A stretch of 64,000 bases of DNA from Polaribacter vadi. Lineage in GTDB: Bacteria; Bacteroidota; Bacteroidia; Flavobacteriales; Flavobacteriaceae. Shown piece by piece: positions 37,101-44,896 of this stretch. Within the stretch, counting starts at the first letter, position 1; the number at the start of each line of letters is the position of its first letter. Both the position numbers and the translations under genes were made by a program. Below the pieces are notes generated by a model. It was not told the DNA's origin, did not search any database, and saw nothing but the letters and a program-made list of their open reading frames with translations. The stretch lies in contig NZ_JAHKQL010000001.1 in NCBI RefSeq assembly GCF_018861005.1, positions 62,001 through 126,000 on the forward strand, given 5' to 3'.

Positions 37101-37816
37101 CTGTCTTTAGAAGCAATTTTTAAGTTTTTAAAAGTATTTGCATCATTTAAAAAATCAGGATTATCAATTGTAAATTTGTAAGTAGGTCTTGTAATTGAAT
37201 TTTCTGATGTTTTATAGAAATTAAGTGCGTTTTGTGCTAAGAAATCGAATAGAGTAGGTGTGTACTCTTTTGTTGTTTTTTGTATTTGAAGAATATCAGA
37301 AAAAGCTTCTATTTCTATTTTTTGTAGTGCTTTTTCATCACCTAAAGAAACATTGAAATAGTCATTAATTTCTTTAAATAAAGTGTCTAAATCCCAAGTT
37401 CTAAAATCATCAATATTAGTTTTATTATTTGTTTTTGTTCGGTTATAAAATTTATATCTATTTTGATTGTAATATTGCCAATATAAATTGGCTAAAATAT
37501 TTTGTAATACATTACTGGTAGGAAAATTACTATTAGCAATTTGCTTTTTAAAACTATTAATAATTTTTAATTGTGCATCTTCTTCTAAAGTTAACGCAAA
37601 CTTACTTTTATAAAAAAGTGATTTTATAATTTGAGGCGAATTGTTCTCTATTTCTGCTTTTGCGTATATTTCTTCTACGATTTTTAATGCTGATTTTGGT
37701 AAATCATCCACCTCAAATTTTTCAACTTCTAGCCAGAGGTTGTCAAAACTATTTTGAGCAGATGTAATTGTAGAGAATAATATAAGCATTAATAAAGTAG
37801 TTGTAATTTTTTTCAT
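31178..37816 (-). CDS. alpha-2-macroglobulin family protein with embedded SusC-like plug
   Basis: 2212 aa from the ATG at 37816 (signal peptide MKKITTTLLMLILF...SAQ). A2M/MG-type macroglobulin domains run through the first ~1150 residues, with the KPFIFTDRSIYRPGQIVYFK motif of bacterial A2M. Residues about 1205-1290 are a carboxypeptidase-regulatory-like domain (TIKGRVSDKKGHLLAGVNI). They run into a TonB plug with the SusC signature DEVVVVGYGTTKNKSVTGAV and end near 1405. A2M then resumes (SFTMPEVLTRWKLQLLAH). The thioester motif CAEQ is present near 1650. A2M proteins trap proteases; the plug has no barrel here. An upstream in-frame start at 37855 is less likely because it would precede the signal peptide. 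Confidence 0.93.
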   Translation of the reverse strand: MKKITTTLLMLILFSTITSAQNSFDNLWLEVEKFEVDDLPKSALKIVEEIYAKAEIENNSPQIIKSLFYKSKFALTLEEDAQLKIINSFKKQIANSNFPTSNVLQNILANLYWQYYNQNRYKFYNRTKTNNKTNIDDFRTWDLDTLFKEINDYFNVSLGDEKALQKIEIEAFSDILQIQKTTKEYTPTLFDFLAQNALNFYKTSENSITRPTYKFTIDNPDFLNDANTFKNLKIASKDSLSLQLNALKIYQKLLAFHIKTNNKNALANIDIERLNFIKQHAIFKNKSDLVLQTFKNAQEQIANHKASGLFAFEIAKIHKNNAKNIQALEICENIINKFNDSFGAEKCILLKKQIEAKTLSIQSEKYIPINTNSRILVTYKNIEKLFFTSYKINEKQQETFNKTYRIEDRKAILKKLEKHKNWQHQLRNKGDYLAHSSEIIVPKLENGMYLIVASENENLDEKSIYGTSIIQVTNLTLIENTFNEKYNYQVVDRNTGTPIENAVLDLNNKQRIRGQYFYKKLITDKNGFASFKSKSYSNNVNISVKTKNDAAIFGSYYFRNQSAKDNIETDDEITIKPFIFTDRSIYRPGQIVYFKVIAIKKQADESSVLKNEYVTISLTDVNNQIVKELNLKLNEFGSVAGQFILPNNGLTGEFEIEVDESSKSKSKFYDRENVYFEDSYKEISVEEYKRPKFETDFKPVTESYKINDSVTVNGFAKAFSGANITDAKVVYRVHRKVQYPSWYYWRNPNSYSSSQEITNGESITDHLGNFSIQFKALPDENVSKESLPIFSYEITADVTDVNGESRSATSIIKVGYHSLIASFSVDGKIDKNQKETILKIDTKNLNNEFVKAKGTLKIYKLQAPKNPLRKRPWAAPDYQDISENTFKTLFPNDSYLKDETDAKNWQKGKQVFAADFNTENSKEIILNNTKSWVSGKYLIILESKDKFGQDVKDEKIITLFSSTENKVSDNQLFTISNIKANYTINDIVELQLGSASKNMTVVVQIEKNHKIIDTKFIQLNNNVKTIQIPINKEDIGGFAIKYHFVNYNYFKSGNLLINVPYPPKNNIGITTNIFRDKLQPGQEETWSFTIKDDKNDAIAAEVLASMYDASLDEFKTHHWSFNPTPNKPKYYSYSSSSAYKSFGNSNFYIKNNQRNYYNFPSIKNTTYNWFGFSFRKNRWVNQQYLNKIALKFQEEKEKSTYNKSGEFTGTIKGRVSDKKGHLLAGVNILIKGTKNITISNFDGEYSITAKKDDVLIFSYLGYQSIEIKTENSSTLNVSLAKNLEDLDEVVVVGYGTTKNKSVTGAVSVISTDDIEAETISEEVTALNGFTSGDSISKNGDNITLRGANSLDKNKAPLYIVDGVIVENPDLSANDISQINILKDASATALYGSRAANGVVIINTKEGQAKLDKELSNIKARKNFKETAFFYPQLKTDKNGKVSFSFTMPEVLTRWKLQLLAHTTDVKYASKTMQTITQKELMVVPNAPRFLREKDTITFSAKITNLTNNQLSGFAKLILTDGISGKVINTELQNKNANKNFIVDKDGNTNVSWHLAIPENIQTVQYKIVAKAGDFSDGEQNVLPVLTNRMLVTETLPMWVRSNQTKTFTLDKLKNNTSSTLKNHKFTLEITSNPVWYAIQSLPYLMEYPYECAEQTFSRYYANTLASFVANSNPKIQEVFNAWKSSDALLSNLEKNQELKSLIIQETPWLRDAQSETEQKKRIALLFDLNKMKNEQEKAIRKLEDIQMNSGGFPWFKGATYESNFITQHIATGFGHLQKLGITDFNSSTENMIKNAVHFLDDEIVEQYKKLLNKAEEAKQKAKTKKKGEKAYQEYLSNNNLNYFTIQYLYMRSFYADFSMDDNLKTAFNYYQKQTIIYWKDYNLYAKGQIALTLFRNDEKTIANKILKSLKENAIISDELGMYWKNNTAGYYFYQAPVETHSLLIETFSEIENDEKTIDNLKIWLLKNKQTNRWKTTKATTEAVYALLLNSSNWISTTELVDIKIGNRKIDPTKLDDVKVEAGTGYYKTSWNGSEITPEMATVTISKKNNGIAWGGLYWQYFEDLDKITSAETPLKLKKKLFLKVNSDTGKELKEITDKTHLKVGDLITVRIELSSDRNMEFIHLKDMRASAVEPINVFSKYKWQDNLGYYESTKDAATNFFFDRLPKGVYVFEYDVRVNNAGNFSNGISTIQSMYAPEFSSHSEGIRLKIEN

Positions 37817-37986
37817 AATCAATAGATTTAATGTTGTAAAGCACGTATAAATCATTTAGTAAAACAATTAATAATTAGTAAACTGTTATTTTGAGTTCGT
37901 AAAACTATTTTTTAGTTGAGTTTAGTTCTAAAGATAATTAATATTGGGTAAGCTTTTGTATTTTTACTTTTTAATAATTTTTAGAC

Positions 37987-39339
37987 ATGAACATTCATTT
38001 TATTGCAATTGGAGGAAGTGCTATGCACAATTTAGCAATTGCTTTACACCAAAAAGGATACCAAGTTTTTGGTAGTGATGATACTATACACGATCCATCA
38101 AAATCTAGATTAGAAAAATATGGATTATTGCCAAAAGAATTTGGATGGTTTCCTGAGAAAGTAACTGCAGATTTAGATGTAGTTATTTTAGGAATGCACG
38201 CAAAAAAAGACAATCCTGAATTGTTAAAAGCACAAGAATTAGGGTTAAAAATATATTCTTATCCTGAGTTTTTGTATGAACAATCTAAAGATAAAACTAG
38301 AGTTGTAATTGGTGGTTCTCATGGTAAAACTACCATAACTTCTATGATTTTACACGTGTTAAATTATCATGAAAAAGAAGTAGATTATATGGTTGGTGCA
38401 CAATTAGAAGGTTTTGAAACCATGGTGCATTTAACAAAAGAGAATGATTTTATTGTTTTAGAAGGAGATGAATACTTGAGCTCACCAATTGATATGCGAC
38501 CTAAATTTCATTTGTATAAACCTAATATTGCACTTTTAAGCGGAATTGCTTGGGATCATATTAATGTTTTTCCAACGTTTGAGAATTATAAAGAACAGTT
38601 TTCTGTTTTTACTGATTCTATGGTAAATGGTGGTAGCATGGTTTATAATAGTGAAGATGATAATGTAGCTGAAATTGTAGAATCTTCTGAAAATCATATT
38701 AAAAAATACCCTTACGAAACTCCTAAACATTTTATAGAAAACGGAATTACCTATTTAGAAACAGCAGAAGGAAATTTACCTTTAGAAATATTTGGTAAAC
38801 ATAACTTACAAAATTTAGCTGGAGCAAAATGGATTTGTCAGCATATGGGAATTGATGAAGATGATTTTTATGAAGCAATTGCTAGTTTTTCTGGAGCAAG
38901 TAAACGTCTAGAAAAGATTGCTGAAAGTAATACTACTGTAATTTTTAAAGATTTTGCACATAGCCCAAGTAAGGTTGCTGCAACTACCAAAGCTGTAAAA
39001 GAACAATACTCTCAGAGAACAGTTTTGGCTTGTTTAGAATTGCATACCTATTCTAGTTTAAATGCAGAATTTCTGTCAGAATACAAAGGAGCATTAGATT
39101 TTGCTGATAAAGCTGTTGTCTTTTATTCGCCACATGCAGTTAAGATTAAACAATTAGAGGAAGTTACAAAAGAGCAAATTGCGAATGCTTTTCAAAGAGA
39201 CGATTTGATTATTTACACGAATCCTGCTGAATTTAAAGAGTTTTTGTTTAGCCAAAACCTAGAAAATTCTTCAGTAGTATTAATGAGTTCTGGCAATTAT
39301 GGAGGTTTAGATTTTAATGAAGTTAAACGTTTGGTTTAG
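37987..39339 (+). CDS. mpl: UDP-N-acetylmuramate:L-Ala-gamma-D-Glu-meso-DAP ligase
   Basis: Mur ligase that reattaches recycled murein tripeptide to UDP-MurNAc. N-terminal Rossmann-like motif IHFIAIGGSAMHNLAIALHQKG (the GSAMHNLA form distinguishes Mpl of Bacteroidota from MurC), ATP loop GGSHGKTTITSM, and conserved EGDEYLSS, HINVFPTFENY, GKHNLQNLAGA and FKDFAHSPSKV. 450 aa, full length. Converges on the cassette B nucleotidyltransferase gene with a 17-nt overlap of 3' ends. Confidence 0.93.
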   Translation: MNIHFIAIGGSAMHNLAIALHQKGYQVFGSDDTIHDPSKSRLEKYGLLPKEFGWFPEKVTADLDVVILGMHAKKDNPELLKAQELGLKIYSYPEFLYEQSKDKTRVVIGGSHGKTTITSMILHVLNYHEKEVDYMVGAQLEGFETMVHLTKENDFIVLEGDEYLSSPIDMRPKFHLYKPNIALLSGIAWDHINVFPTFENYKEQFSVFTDSMVNGGSMVYNSEDDNVAEIVESSENHIKKYPYETPKHFIENGITYLETAEGNLPLEIFGKHNLQNLAGAKWICQHMGIDEDDFYEAIASFSGASKRLEKIAESNTTVIFKDFAHSPSKVAATTKAVKEQYSQRTVLACLELHTYSSLNAEFLSEYKGALDFADKAVVFYSPHAVKIKQLEEVTKEQIANAFQRDDLIIYTNPAEFKEFLFSQNLENSSVVLMSSGNYGGLDFNEVKRLV

Positions 39340-40435
39340 TTTTTTTTAGGCCGAATTCTATCATTTTTTTTCTTAACCATTTTTTATCTGTCATTGTGTT
39401 TTTAAACCAAATTCTATGTTCTTTACTAACAATTGATTTATAAGTCATAAACACTCTATGATTTAAAATTATTTTTTTACTTATTTTTTTATGATGTGTT
39501 TTTCGTAAAATGTCATCATTAAGAAATTTGTTAAATAATTTAAGATAAGATTTAGTGTTTTCATTTGATGAATATCTTAAAGAATTAGGTTTGTTAAAAA
39601 TCACATAACAACTGGATAAAAAGCAATTTAGTGGTTTTTTGAGTTTAGCTAAATTATTGAAAGCTGCTAAAGCTTTTGTTTTTTTAGAAAGTAAAAAAAC
39701 ATCATAAGCATTTCTTAATGTTATATTTTTATACAAAAAACCATGATCGTTTATTTGTTTAGCAATTATTGATAGTGCTAATTGATTTTCAAAACTAAGT
39801 ACAGTTATATTATCTATATTTTGAGTGTCTTTTTCTATTAAATTAAAATTAAACTCATTTGCATATTTTTCAGTTAAAAGTTCTTTATGTATTTCAACAG
39901 CTGCGATATTATTTTTTTTATTTAATCTTGGGTAATGTTTAAATTGTGGGAAATCATAATCAGTTTTATGCACTTTTTCATATCCAAAATTTGCTAAAAC
40001 TTTAATTGTTAGGGGGTAATTTTGTTTTGAAATAATAAAATCAATATCACCAACCATTCTTTCAGCAATATCATCATATAAACCTTCTAATAAATTTCCA
40101 GTTCCTTTTAAAAAAATAGGAGTGATATTATTGGCAAGTAATAACTCATTAATTTCTTTGGCTTGCTCAATTATTTGTTGATTTCTTTCTCTGTTTAAAT
40201 CAGTGATGTGTTTCATATAATTTACCAAATCAGCTGGTAAATAATTAAGAAAGTCAGCTTTTTTTATGTTGCAGTATAAAGCAGGAAAAACAAAATGAGC
40301 TGTACTTATTTTAACAACAGCTTCCCAATCAATAGTCTCTGACTTTAATTTCTTTTCAACTATTATTTTATTACTTTCTTCTTGGTTAATAGTTAAACAT
40401 TTTGCAATAAAAAAAAGCGTTTCTTTATAAGTCAT
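39323..40435 (-). CDS. nucleotidyltransferase-fold protein of cassette B
   Basis: 370 aa; paralogue of the protein at 24506-25585. Catalytic region ITPIFLKGTGNLLEGLYDDIAERMVGDIDF with Asp130-x-Asp132. The N-terminal 140 residues align gap-free with cassette A; the C-terminus is more divergent but keeps LKKPLNCFLSSCYVIFNKPNSL. Its ATG lies within the last codons of the PqqD-HPr-kinase-like gene (11-nt overlap), so the two enzymes are coupled. Likely transfers a nucleotide or acts on a peptide or sugar substrate; the substrate is not known. Confidence 0.88.
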   Translation of the reverse strand: MTYKETLFFIAKCLTINQEESNKIIVEKKLKSETIDWEAVVKISTAHFVFPALYCNIKKADFLNYLPADLVNYMKHITDLNRERNQQIIEQAKEINELLLANNITPIFLKGTGNLLEGLYDDIAERMVGDIDFIISKQNYPLTIKVLANFGYEKVHKTDYDFPQFKHYPRLNKKNNIAAVEIHKELLTEKYANEFNFNLIEKDTQNIDNITVLSFENQLALSIIAKQINDHGFLYKNITLRNAYDVFLLSKKTKALAAFNNLAKLKKPLNCFLSSCYVIFNKPNSLRYSSNENTKSYLKLFNKFLNDDILRKTHHKKISKKIILNHRVFMTYKSIVSKEHRIWFKNTMTDKKWLRKKMIEFGLKKTKPNV

Positions 40436-41552
40436 TAGAAAATAATTTATGAACAGTGTCTATCATTTCTTTATTGTTAGAATAAGTTAATTGATAACAA
40501 TTTAAATTAACAAACCAATCTAAAAATACTTGTGCATTTTCTGTTTTAGGTGAAAGCCAAGAATCAGGAATTAACTGCTGAAATGCATCAATTTTAGAAA
40601 TTTTTGTACAAGTGAGTTCACTATCTTTTTGATATTTAATAAAAACCAAATCGTTGCAAGGTAAGTGAGCAAAGTAATTAGTGTTATTGGGTTTTAAGTA
40701 CCTAACAATTTTATTTAACTTAACCAAGTTGTATTCTTTGCCATCTTTAAGTTCAGGGTAAATAGGTAATAAAGTTTCTAAACTATTTTTTTTGATGGAG
40801 ATTGCAGCAGGAAAGCTATATACTTCTTGTTTTTTAACATCTACAGGTACAAAATCATCAGCTAAACACGTAAAACCATTGGCTTGTAAAAGTGCAAGTG
40901 AAGTACTTTTTCCATTACCAGAATCACCTAAAAAAAGTATAGATTTTTCTTCATTACTTACAGCAGAAGCATGGAATACTCCTAACCATTCATTTTCTTC
41001 TTTTTGATGAATTCTTTGAATGAATTCCATAGAAAATTTACCCTGAAAATAGTGCACATTATTATGACTCCATGAATCTATATGTTTATTATTTACGTAT
41101 AAGAATATGAAATTGTTATTAATGAAAACTTCAAATTCGTTTTCATAGTTTTCGGTTTTATCAATAATTAAATGAGAGAATTTTGGATGTATTAAATCGA
41201 GTTCAGTCTCACTTAAAAATGAAATTTTAAAGACAACATTATTTACTTTATAATAATTTACAAAATTATAGTTTCTAGGTTTTTCTATATCTCTGTAATC
41301 ATTAATGATTGCTTTTTTATTGCTTTTTTTTGGGTCATTTAGCTCCTTTTTTAAATGAATTATAAAGTCAGCAGCTTTTTCTAAAGGAACGTCTAATTTT
41401 TTAGATAATGAAAGCGCAATTTCTTTAACCGAAATTCCCTTATTTAATCGTTTTAAAACATCAGCAGTTGTGTTTTCTAGTATTAAATATTCATTTCTGT
41501 CTTCAAACCAAGTAATGGTTTTATCCTCAATTTTTTTATAGAGTGTCTTCAT
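40425..41552 (-). CDS. PqqD-like/HPr-kinase-like fusion protein (cassette B)
   Basis: 375 aa. Residues about 1-80 look like a PqqD-type peptide-chaperone domain (WFEDRNEYLILENTTADVLKRLNKGISVKEI). The C-terminal part (about 150-375) has the HPr kinase-like P-loop GDSGNGKS (209-216) and, shortly after, ADD (LADDFVPV), as in HPrK. PqqD domains bind RiPP leader peptides; HPrK-like kinases modify a peptide in some lasso peptide pathways. No HPr gene is nearby. Next upstream is the short peptide gene, behind a terminator. Kinase activity on that peptide is inference. Confidence 0.85.
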   Translation of the reverse strand: MKTLYKKIEDKTITWFEDRNEYLILENTTADVLKRLNKGISVKEIALSLSKKLDVPLEKAADFIIHLKKELNDPKKSNKKAIINDYRDIEKPRNYNFVNYYKVNNVVFKISFLSETELDLIHPKFSHLIIDKTENYENEFEVFINNNFIFLYVNNKHIDSWSHNNVHYFQGKFSMEFIQRIHQKEENEWLGVFHASAVSNEEKSILFLGDSGNGKSTSLALLQANGFTCLADDFVPVDVKKQEVYSFPAAISIKKNSLETLLPIYPELKDGKEYNLVKLNKIVRYLKPNNTNYFAHLPCNDLVFIKYQKDSELTCTKISKIDAFQQLIPDSWLSPKTENAQVFLDWFVNLNCYQLTYSNNKEMIDTVHKLFSNDL

Positions 41553-41594
41553 TTATTTCAATATCGATAAAAATACTTATTTTATATTTATATC

Positions 41595-41630
41595 AAATAA
41601 AAAACGCCTCAAAAAATGAGGCGTTTATAA
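41595..41630 (-). terminator. terminator between peptide gene B and the kinase-like gene
   Basis: Perfect 10-bp stem AAACGCCTCA (41602-41611) and TGAGGCGTTT (41617-41626), 5-nt loop, T-rich on the minus strand afterward (TTTTTTATTTG). It lies 21 nt past the peptide stop and about 50 nt before the kinase start. Confidence 0.88.
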
Positions 41631-41647
41631 GTTTATTTTAAATTTAA

Positions 41648-41818
41648 TTAAAATCCAGTTCCAGGATCTGAAGGTCCTGAAAATGCTTGTGCTTTCTCTG
41701 GATTTAAAATCATATAAGTACCTAATGCAGTTAAAGCTGCGTATTTACCGTAATTACCTATTTTTTTAATAGCTTCTTTACGAGTAATTTCTGGATTGTT
41801 ATCTTTAATATTTTTCAT
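41648..41818 (-). CDS. short precursor-like peptide of cassette B (56 aa)
   Basis: 56 aa starting MKNIKDNNPE. Leader ITRKEAIKKIGNYGKYAALT matches cassette A at 16 of 20 positions; next comes LNPEKAQA, then FSGPSDPGTGF. FSG directly after the AQA site is common to both peptides, so its Ser is a conserved candidate modification site. It begins 27 nt after the T9SS protein's stop and is followed by a terminator. The twin-arginine-like leader would direct export; alternatively it may be a membrane-bound small protein. No match to a named family recognised. Confidence 0.8.
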   Translation of the reverse strand: MKNIKDNNPEITRKEAIKKIGNYGKYAALTALGTYMILNPEKAQAFSGPSDPGTGF

Positions 41819-41845
41819 AATGTAGTAAGTTTTAAATTATCGTAA

Positions 41846-44722
41846 TTATTCTAAAGTAATTTTTTTATTTAGTTTTCCAGTTTCAGTTTCTAATTGAACA
41901 ATGTATATTCCTTTAGTCAAAGTTGGTAAAGAAATATCTTTAATTCCATTAGAAGTAAAAGTAGTTTTTAAAACCTGTTTACCAAGAATGTTAAATAATT
42001 TAATACTAGCTTTTCCTTCTGATAATCCAACAATTCTTAAATTTGAGTTGTCAGTTTTATAGATACTTACATTGTCTAAATCTAAATTTTCAATATTTAA
42101 AGCAGAAGATCTTGTATGTAAGTAAAAACGACCAGTACCATCTAAAGCTACATCAGAAGTAAATTTATATTCACTATTAGCTTCATCTAACCTTGTAAAA
42201 GTATTAGTAAATCTATCTTCTAAAAACACTTTAATTCCTGAAGGTAAATTTAAAGCTTCAGCTGTAAAAGTAATTTCTTTATTAGCTTCAGATGTAATAC
42301 CTATAGGAATTATCATAGTTTCTAAATCTGAATTTGGTAAAGATTGTACTTGGTATTTTTTACCAACATTATTGCTAATTAAATTGGTGTACAATTCAAA
42401 ACTATTTTTTATACCTCCAAAAATTTCACCATCATAACCATTATCGAAGCTTTTAGTAGCTGTTGGGTTGTAGTACATTTTTACAAATCTCTTATTGGTA
42501 CCATCAGTTACATATAATTCGATTTTAGCATTTGCAGATTTTTGAAAAGTACCTGCAGTAGAAGTTTGGTAAGATTCTGCTAAAGTTAAATTAGTAGCAG
42601 TACTTGCGCTAACAAAAAATCCTTGAGTTGGTGCTAAAATAAAGCTTTCACCTGTTACATAAGCATCGTAAGTGTCTGTTCCTTGATTCCAAACCCAAAT
42701 GGTTTCGCTAGTTAAATTAGCAGTATTACCAGATAAAAACATAGCAGAAGAAAGGTTAGTAGTAAAAGGATTACCTATTAAGTTATAACCATCATTTCCA
42801 CCAGTTGCAACTGCAGCAGAAACATCTGAAGTGTTTAAAGTACCTGTAAAAGAAACTGTACCTGTTGCATCTTGTTTTATAGAAAAACCTTTGCCATTTG
42901 TAAAAGCTCCACTGCCACCTGTTTGTAAATAAGACCAAGTATCATCTGTAGTGGTATAAGTTGCAATACCAATATTACCATTAGAACTTGTAGTATCATC
43001 TATATTATTATCTATCACCCAAGAACTATCATAAGTTTCACCAGAAACAGGACTAGACATTAAATACCAATTGTCTGTTGCTAAAGATCTGTTGTATGTT
43101 ACAGAACCTGTAAAAGTTGATTGAGCTGTTAGGGTAGCTCCAGAAGCTATTGTAACTGAATTTACTGTAACAGCTCCAGAAGCTAAAGGTTGATTTGTAG
43201 TATTTATAATTTGAACATCATCTCCGCTTCCTGGAACTGTTCCTAAGCTCCAGTTTGAAGCTTCTGTCCAAGAAGTATCTGTTGCTCCTGTCCATGTGTT
43301 TGTAGTAAATGGCTCTCCTGTTGTATTGTATCTTCCTGGAGAAAAATTAACTGGATTAGAAACTATAGAATTATGACCAGTTCCAGTACCAGTTAAATCA
43401 AAATTTCTTGCAAAACTTTGATTACTTAATGAAGAGTATGTGACAACATTAATAGTTGTTCCTTCAGAATTCTTAAGAGTAACTGTTTCTCCACTATTTG
43501 ATAATTCTAGATTTCCTGAGGAAGATGTAACAGATAAGCCAGGGATATCAGTTGGTATACCTCCTCCAAAAACGACAATACTTCCACCAGCAGGCAAGTT
43601 CGTTGGATCAGAAAACGTATGAACTACTCCATTAGTTTCAGAAATTGTATAGCCACCTATATTTACAATTGTAGTTTCTAAGTTAACAATTTCAATGAAT
43701 TCGTCTTCTCTAGAATCTGGTCTTAATCCATCTCCGTTAGCATCTCCAAAATTACTGTCACTAGCTGTAGTTGATGTTCCTGGAGAAGCCAAAATTTCAT
43801 TAATAATAATATTAGGTAAATCATCGTCTGTTATAGTTAAAGTATGAGTAGCTTGAGATATCACTAAACCAGTAACAGAGCTTGTTTCTGTAATTGTAAA
43901 AATAATAGTTTCATTATCTGTGTCAACATCATCGTTAATATCAATAGTTATATTTTGAGTACTATCTGATGAAAAAAACAAAGATTGTGTAGTATAAGAA
44001 TAGTCAGCAGGTTCTGCTGTACCTCCAGTAATAGCAACATCTATGTCTATTTGGTTTCCATCGTAGTTTGTTACACTAATAGGAATATTAGCACTCGTAA
44101 AAGTAGCGTCTGTTTCTGTTTCTGTACTTGTTGCAGAATCGAAAGTTATTGTTGGGTCAGTAGATGCAGGATTACCCTGTACTAAGATGTCATCAAGCCT
44201 ATGATATTCAGTTCCAGCATTATTATTCATTGTTACTCTAATTTCTAAGGATCCTCCTGAAAGTCCTAATTGAGATACAGTTGCACTTGTAAAATCATCA
44301 TTTAATAAACCATTTGTTGAAGCAGCAGTCCAAGTACCACTATCTATCCTATATTCTGTATTAAAAATATCAGCAGCTTCCATTGTTCCGTCTTCAACAG
44401 CAGATAATGAAAATTGAACGTTTGTAAATCCAGAAATATTTATTGAAGGAGAAATCCAGATAGCATCACCATCTATATCTCTTGCTTCAAAAATTTCGCT
44501 TGTAACTTTAAACCAATCAGTATTTGCGCTTAAATCGGTATCAGAAATGTCTACTGTCCAATCAACACCAGACAAATCTGTAGTAGGTGTAGGTCCAATA
44601 GAACCTTTATCATCTTGTCCTGTGAAGTTTTCAGAGTAAATTGTCGTTTGAGCATTCAAATTAAATGTTGAAATCCATGTTAAAAAGAATAAAAAGATTT
44701 TTAAAAAGTTTTTTTGTTTCAT
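41846..44722 (-). CDS. T9SS-secreted protein with Calx-beta and lamin-tail domains (cassette B)
   Basis: 958 aa. Signal peptide 1-25 (MKQKNFLKIFLFFLT...NAQ). Domain order: N-terminal jelly-roll-like domain with DGDAIWISPSINISGFTN (about 28-180), Calx-beta-like repeat (about 188-300), lamin-tail domain (about 304-430, PNIIINEILASPG...EDEFIEIVNLE), a linker with TWTGATDTSWTEASNWSLG, and the shared C-terminal region (about 550-958). The end is a type A T9SS sorting domain (LPTLTKGIYIVQLETETGKLNKK). The last ~410 residues align with the cassette A protein. First gene of cassette B. Confidence 0.9.
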   Translation of the reverse strand: MKQKNFLKIFLFFLTWISTFNLNAQTTIYSENFTGQDDKGSIGPTPTTDLSGVDWTVDISDTDLSANTDWFKVTSEIFEARDIDGDAIWISPSINISGFTNVQFSLSAVEDGTMEAADIFNTEYRIDSGTWTAASTNGLLNDDFTSATVSQLGLSGGSLEIRVTMNNNAGTEYHRLDDILVQGNPASTDPTITFDSATSTETETDATFTSANIPISVTNYDGNQIDIDVAITGGTAEPADYSYTTQSLFFSSDSTQNITIDINDDVDTDNETIIFTITETSSVTGLVISQATHTLTITDDDLPNIIINEILASPGTSTTASDSNFGDANGDGLRPDSREDEFIEIVNLETTIVNIGGYTISETNGVVHTFSDPTNLPAGGSIVVFGGGIPTDIPGLSVTSSSGNLELSNSGETVTLKNSEGTTINVVTYSSLSNQSFARNFDLTGTGTGHNSIVSNPVNFSPGRYNTTGEPFTTNTWTGATDTSWTEASNWSLGTVPGSGDDVQIINTTNQPLASGAVTVNSVTIASGATLTAQSTFTGSVTYNRSLATDNWYLMSSPVSGETYDSSWVIDNNIDDTTSSNGNIGIATYTTTDDTWSYLQTGGSGAFTNGKGFSIKQDATGTVSFTGTLNTSDVSAAVATGGNDGYNLIGNPFTTNLSSAMFLSGNTANLTSETIWVWNQGTDTYDAYVTGESFILAPTQGFFVSASTATNLTLAESYQTSTAGTFQKSANAKIELYVTDGTNKRFVKMYYNPTATKSFDNGYDGEIFGGIKNSFELYTNLISNNVGKKYQVQSLPNSDLETMIIPIGITSEANKEITFTAEALNLPSGIKVFLEDRFTNTFTRLDEANSEYKFTSDVALDGTGRFYLHTRSSALNIENLDLDNVSIYKTDNSNLRIVGLSEGKASIKLFNILGKQVLKTTFTSNGIKDISLPTLTKGIYIVQLETETGKLNKKITLE

Positions 44723-44739
44723 GAGTTTTTGATTTTTTC

Positions 44740-44767
44740 AGTGATAAATGTACAAAAAAATATCACT
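44740..44767. promoter_or_regulatory. dyad upstream of the cassette B T9SS gene
   Basis: AGTGATA (44740-44746) and TATCACT (44761-44767) form a perfect 7-bp inverted repeat around 14 nt, 18 nt before the start codon at 44722. Could be an operator or a leader hairpin; unsupported beyond the symmetry. Confidence 0.3.
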
Positions 44768-44810
44768 AAAACCTTATTAACGATCTATTTAACAGTAAGA
44801 TAATGTTATG

Positions 44811-44840
44811 GTAAAATAAAAATAATATTTTTATTTTTTT
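44811..44840 (-). terminator. AT-only terminator-like hairpin after trkH
   Basis: Perfect 11-bp stem AAAATAAAAAT (44813-44823) and ATTTTTATTTT (44827-44837) with a 3-nt loop, 60 nt past the trkH stop. All A/T, so stability is low. Confidence 0.4.
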
Positions 44841-44896
44841 CGCAAAAAAGAGTGTGTGATTTTATCAAATTCTAAAAAATAAAAAAGAATTAAATT

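Noticed and set aside
37817..37855. N-terminal extension of the alpha-2-macroglobulin gene
   Set aside because: It would place 13 residues in front of a standard signal peptide that begins at the ATG at 37816.
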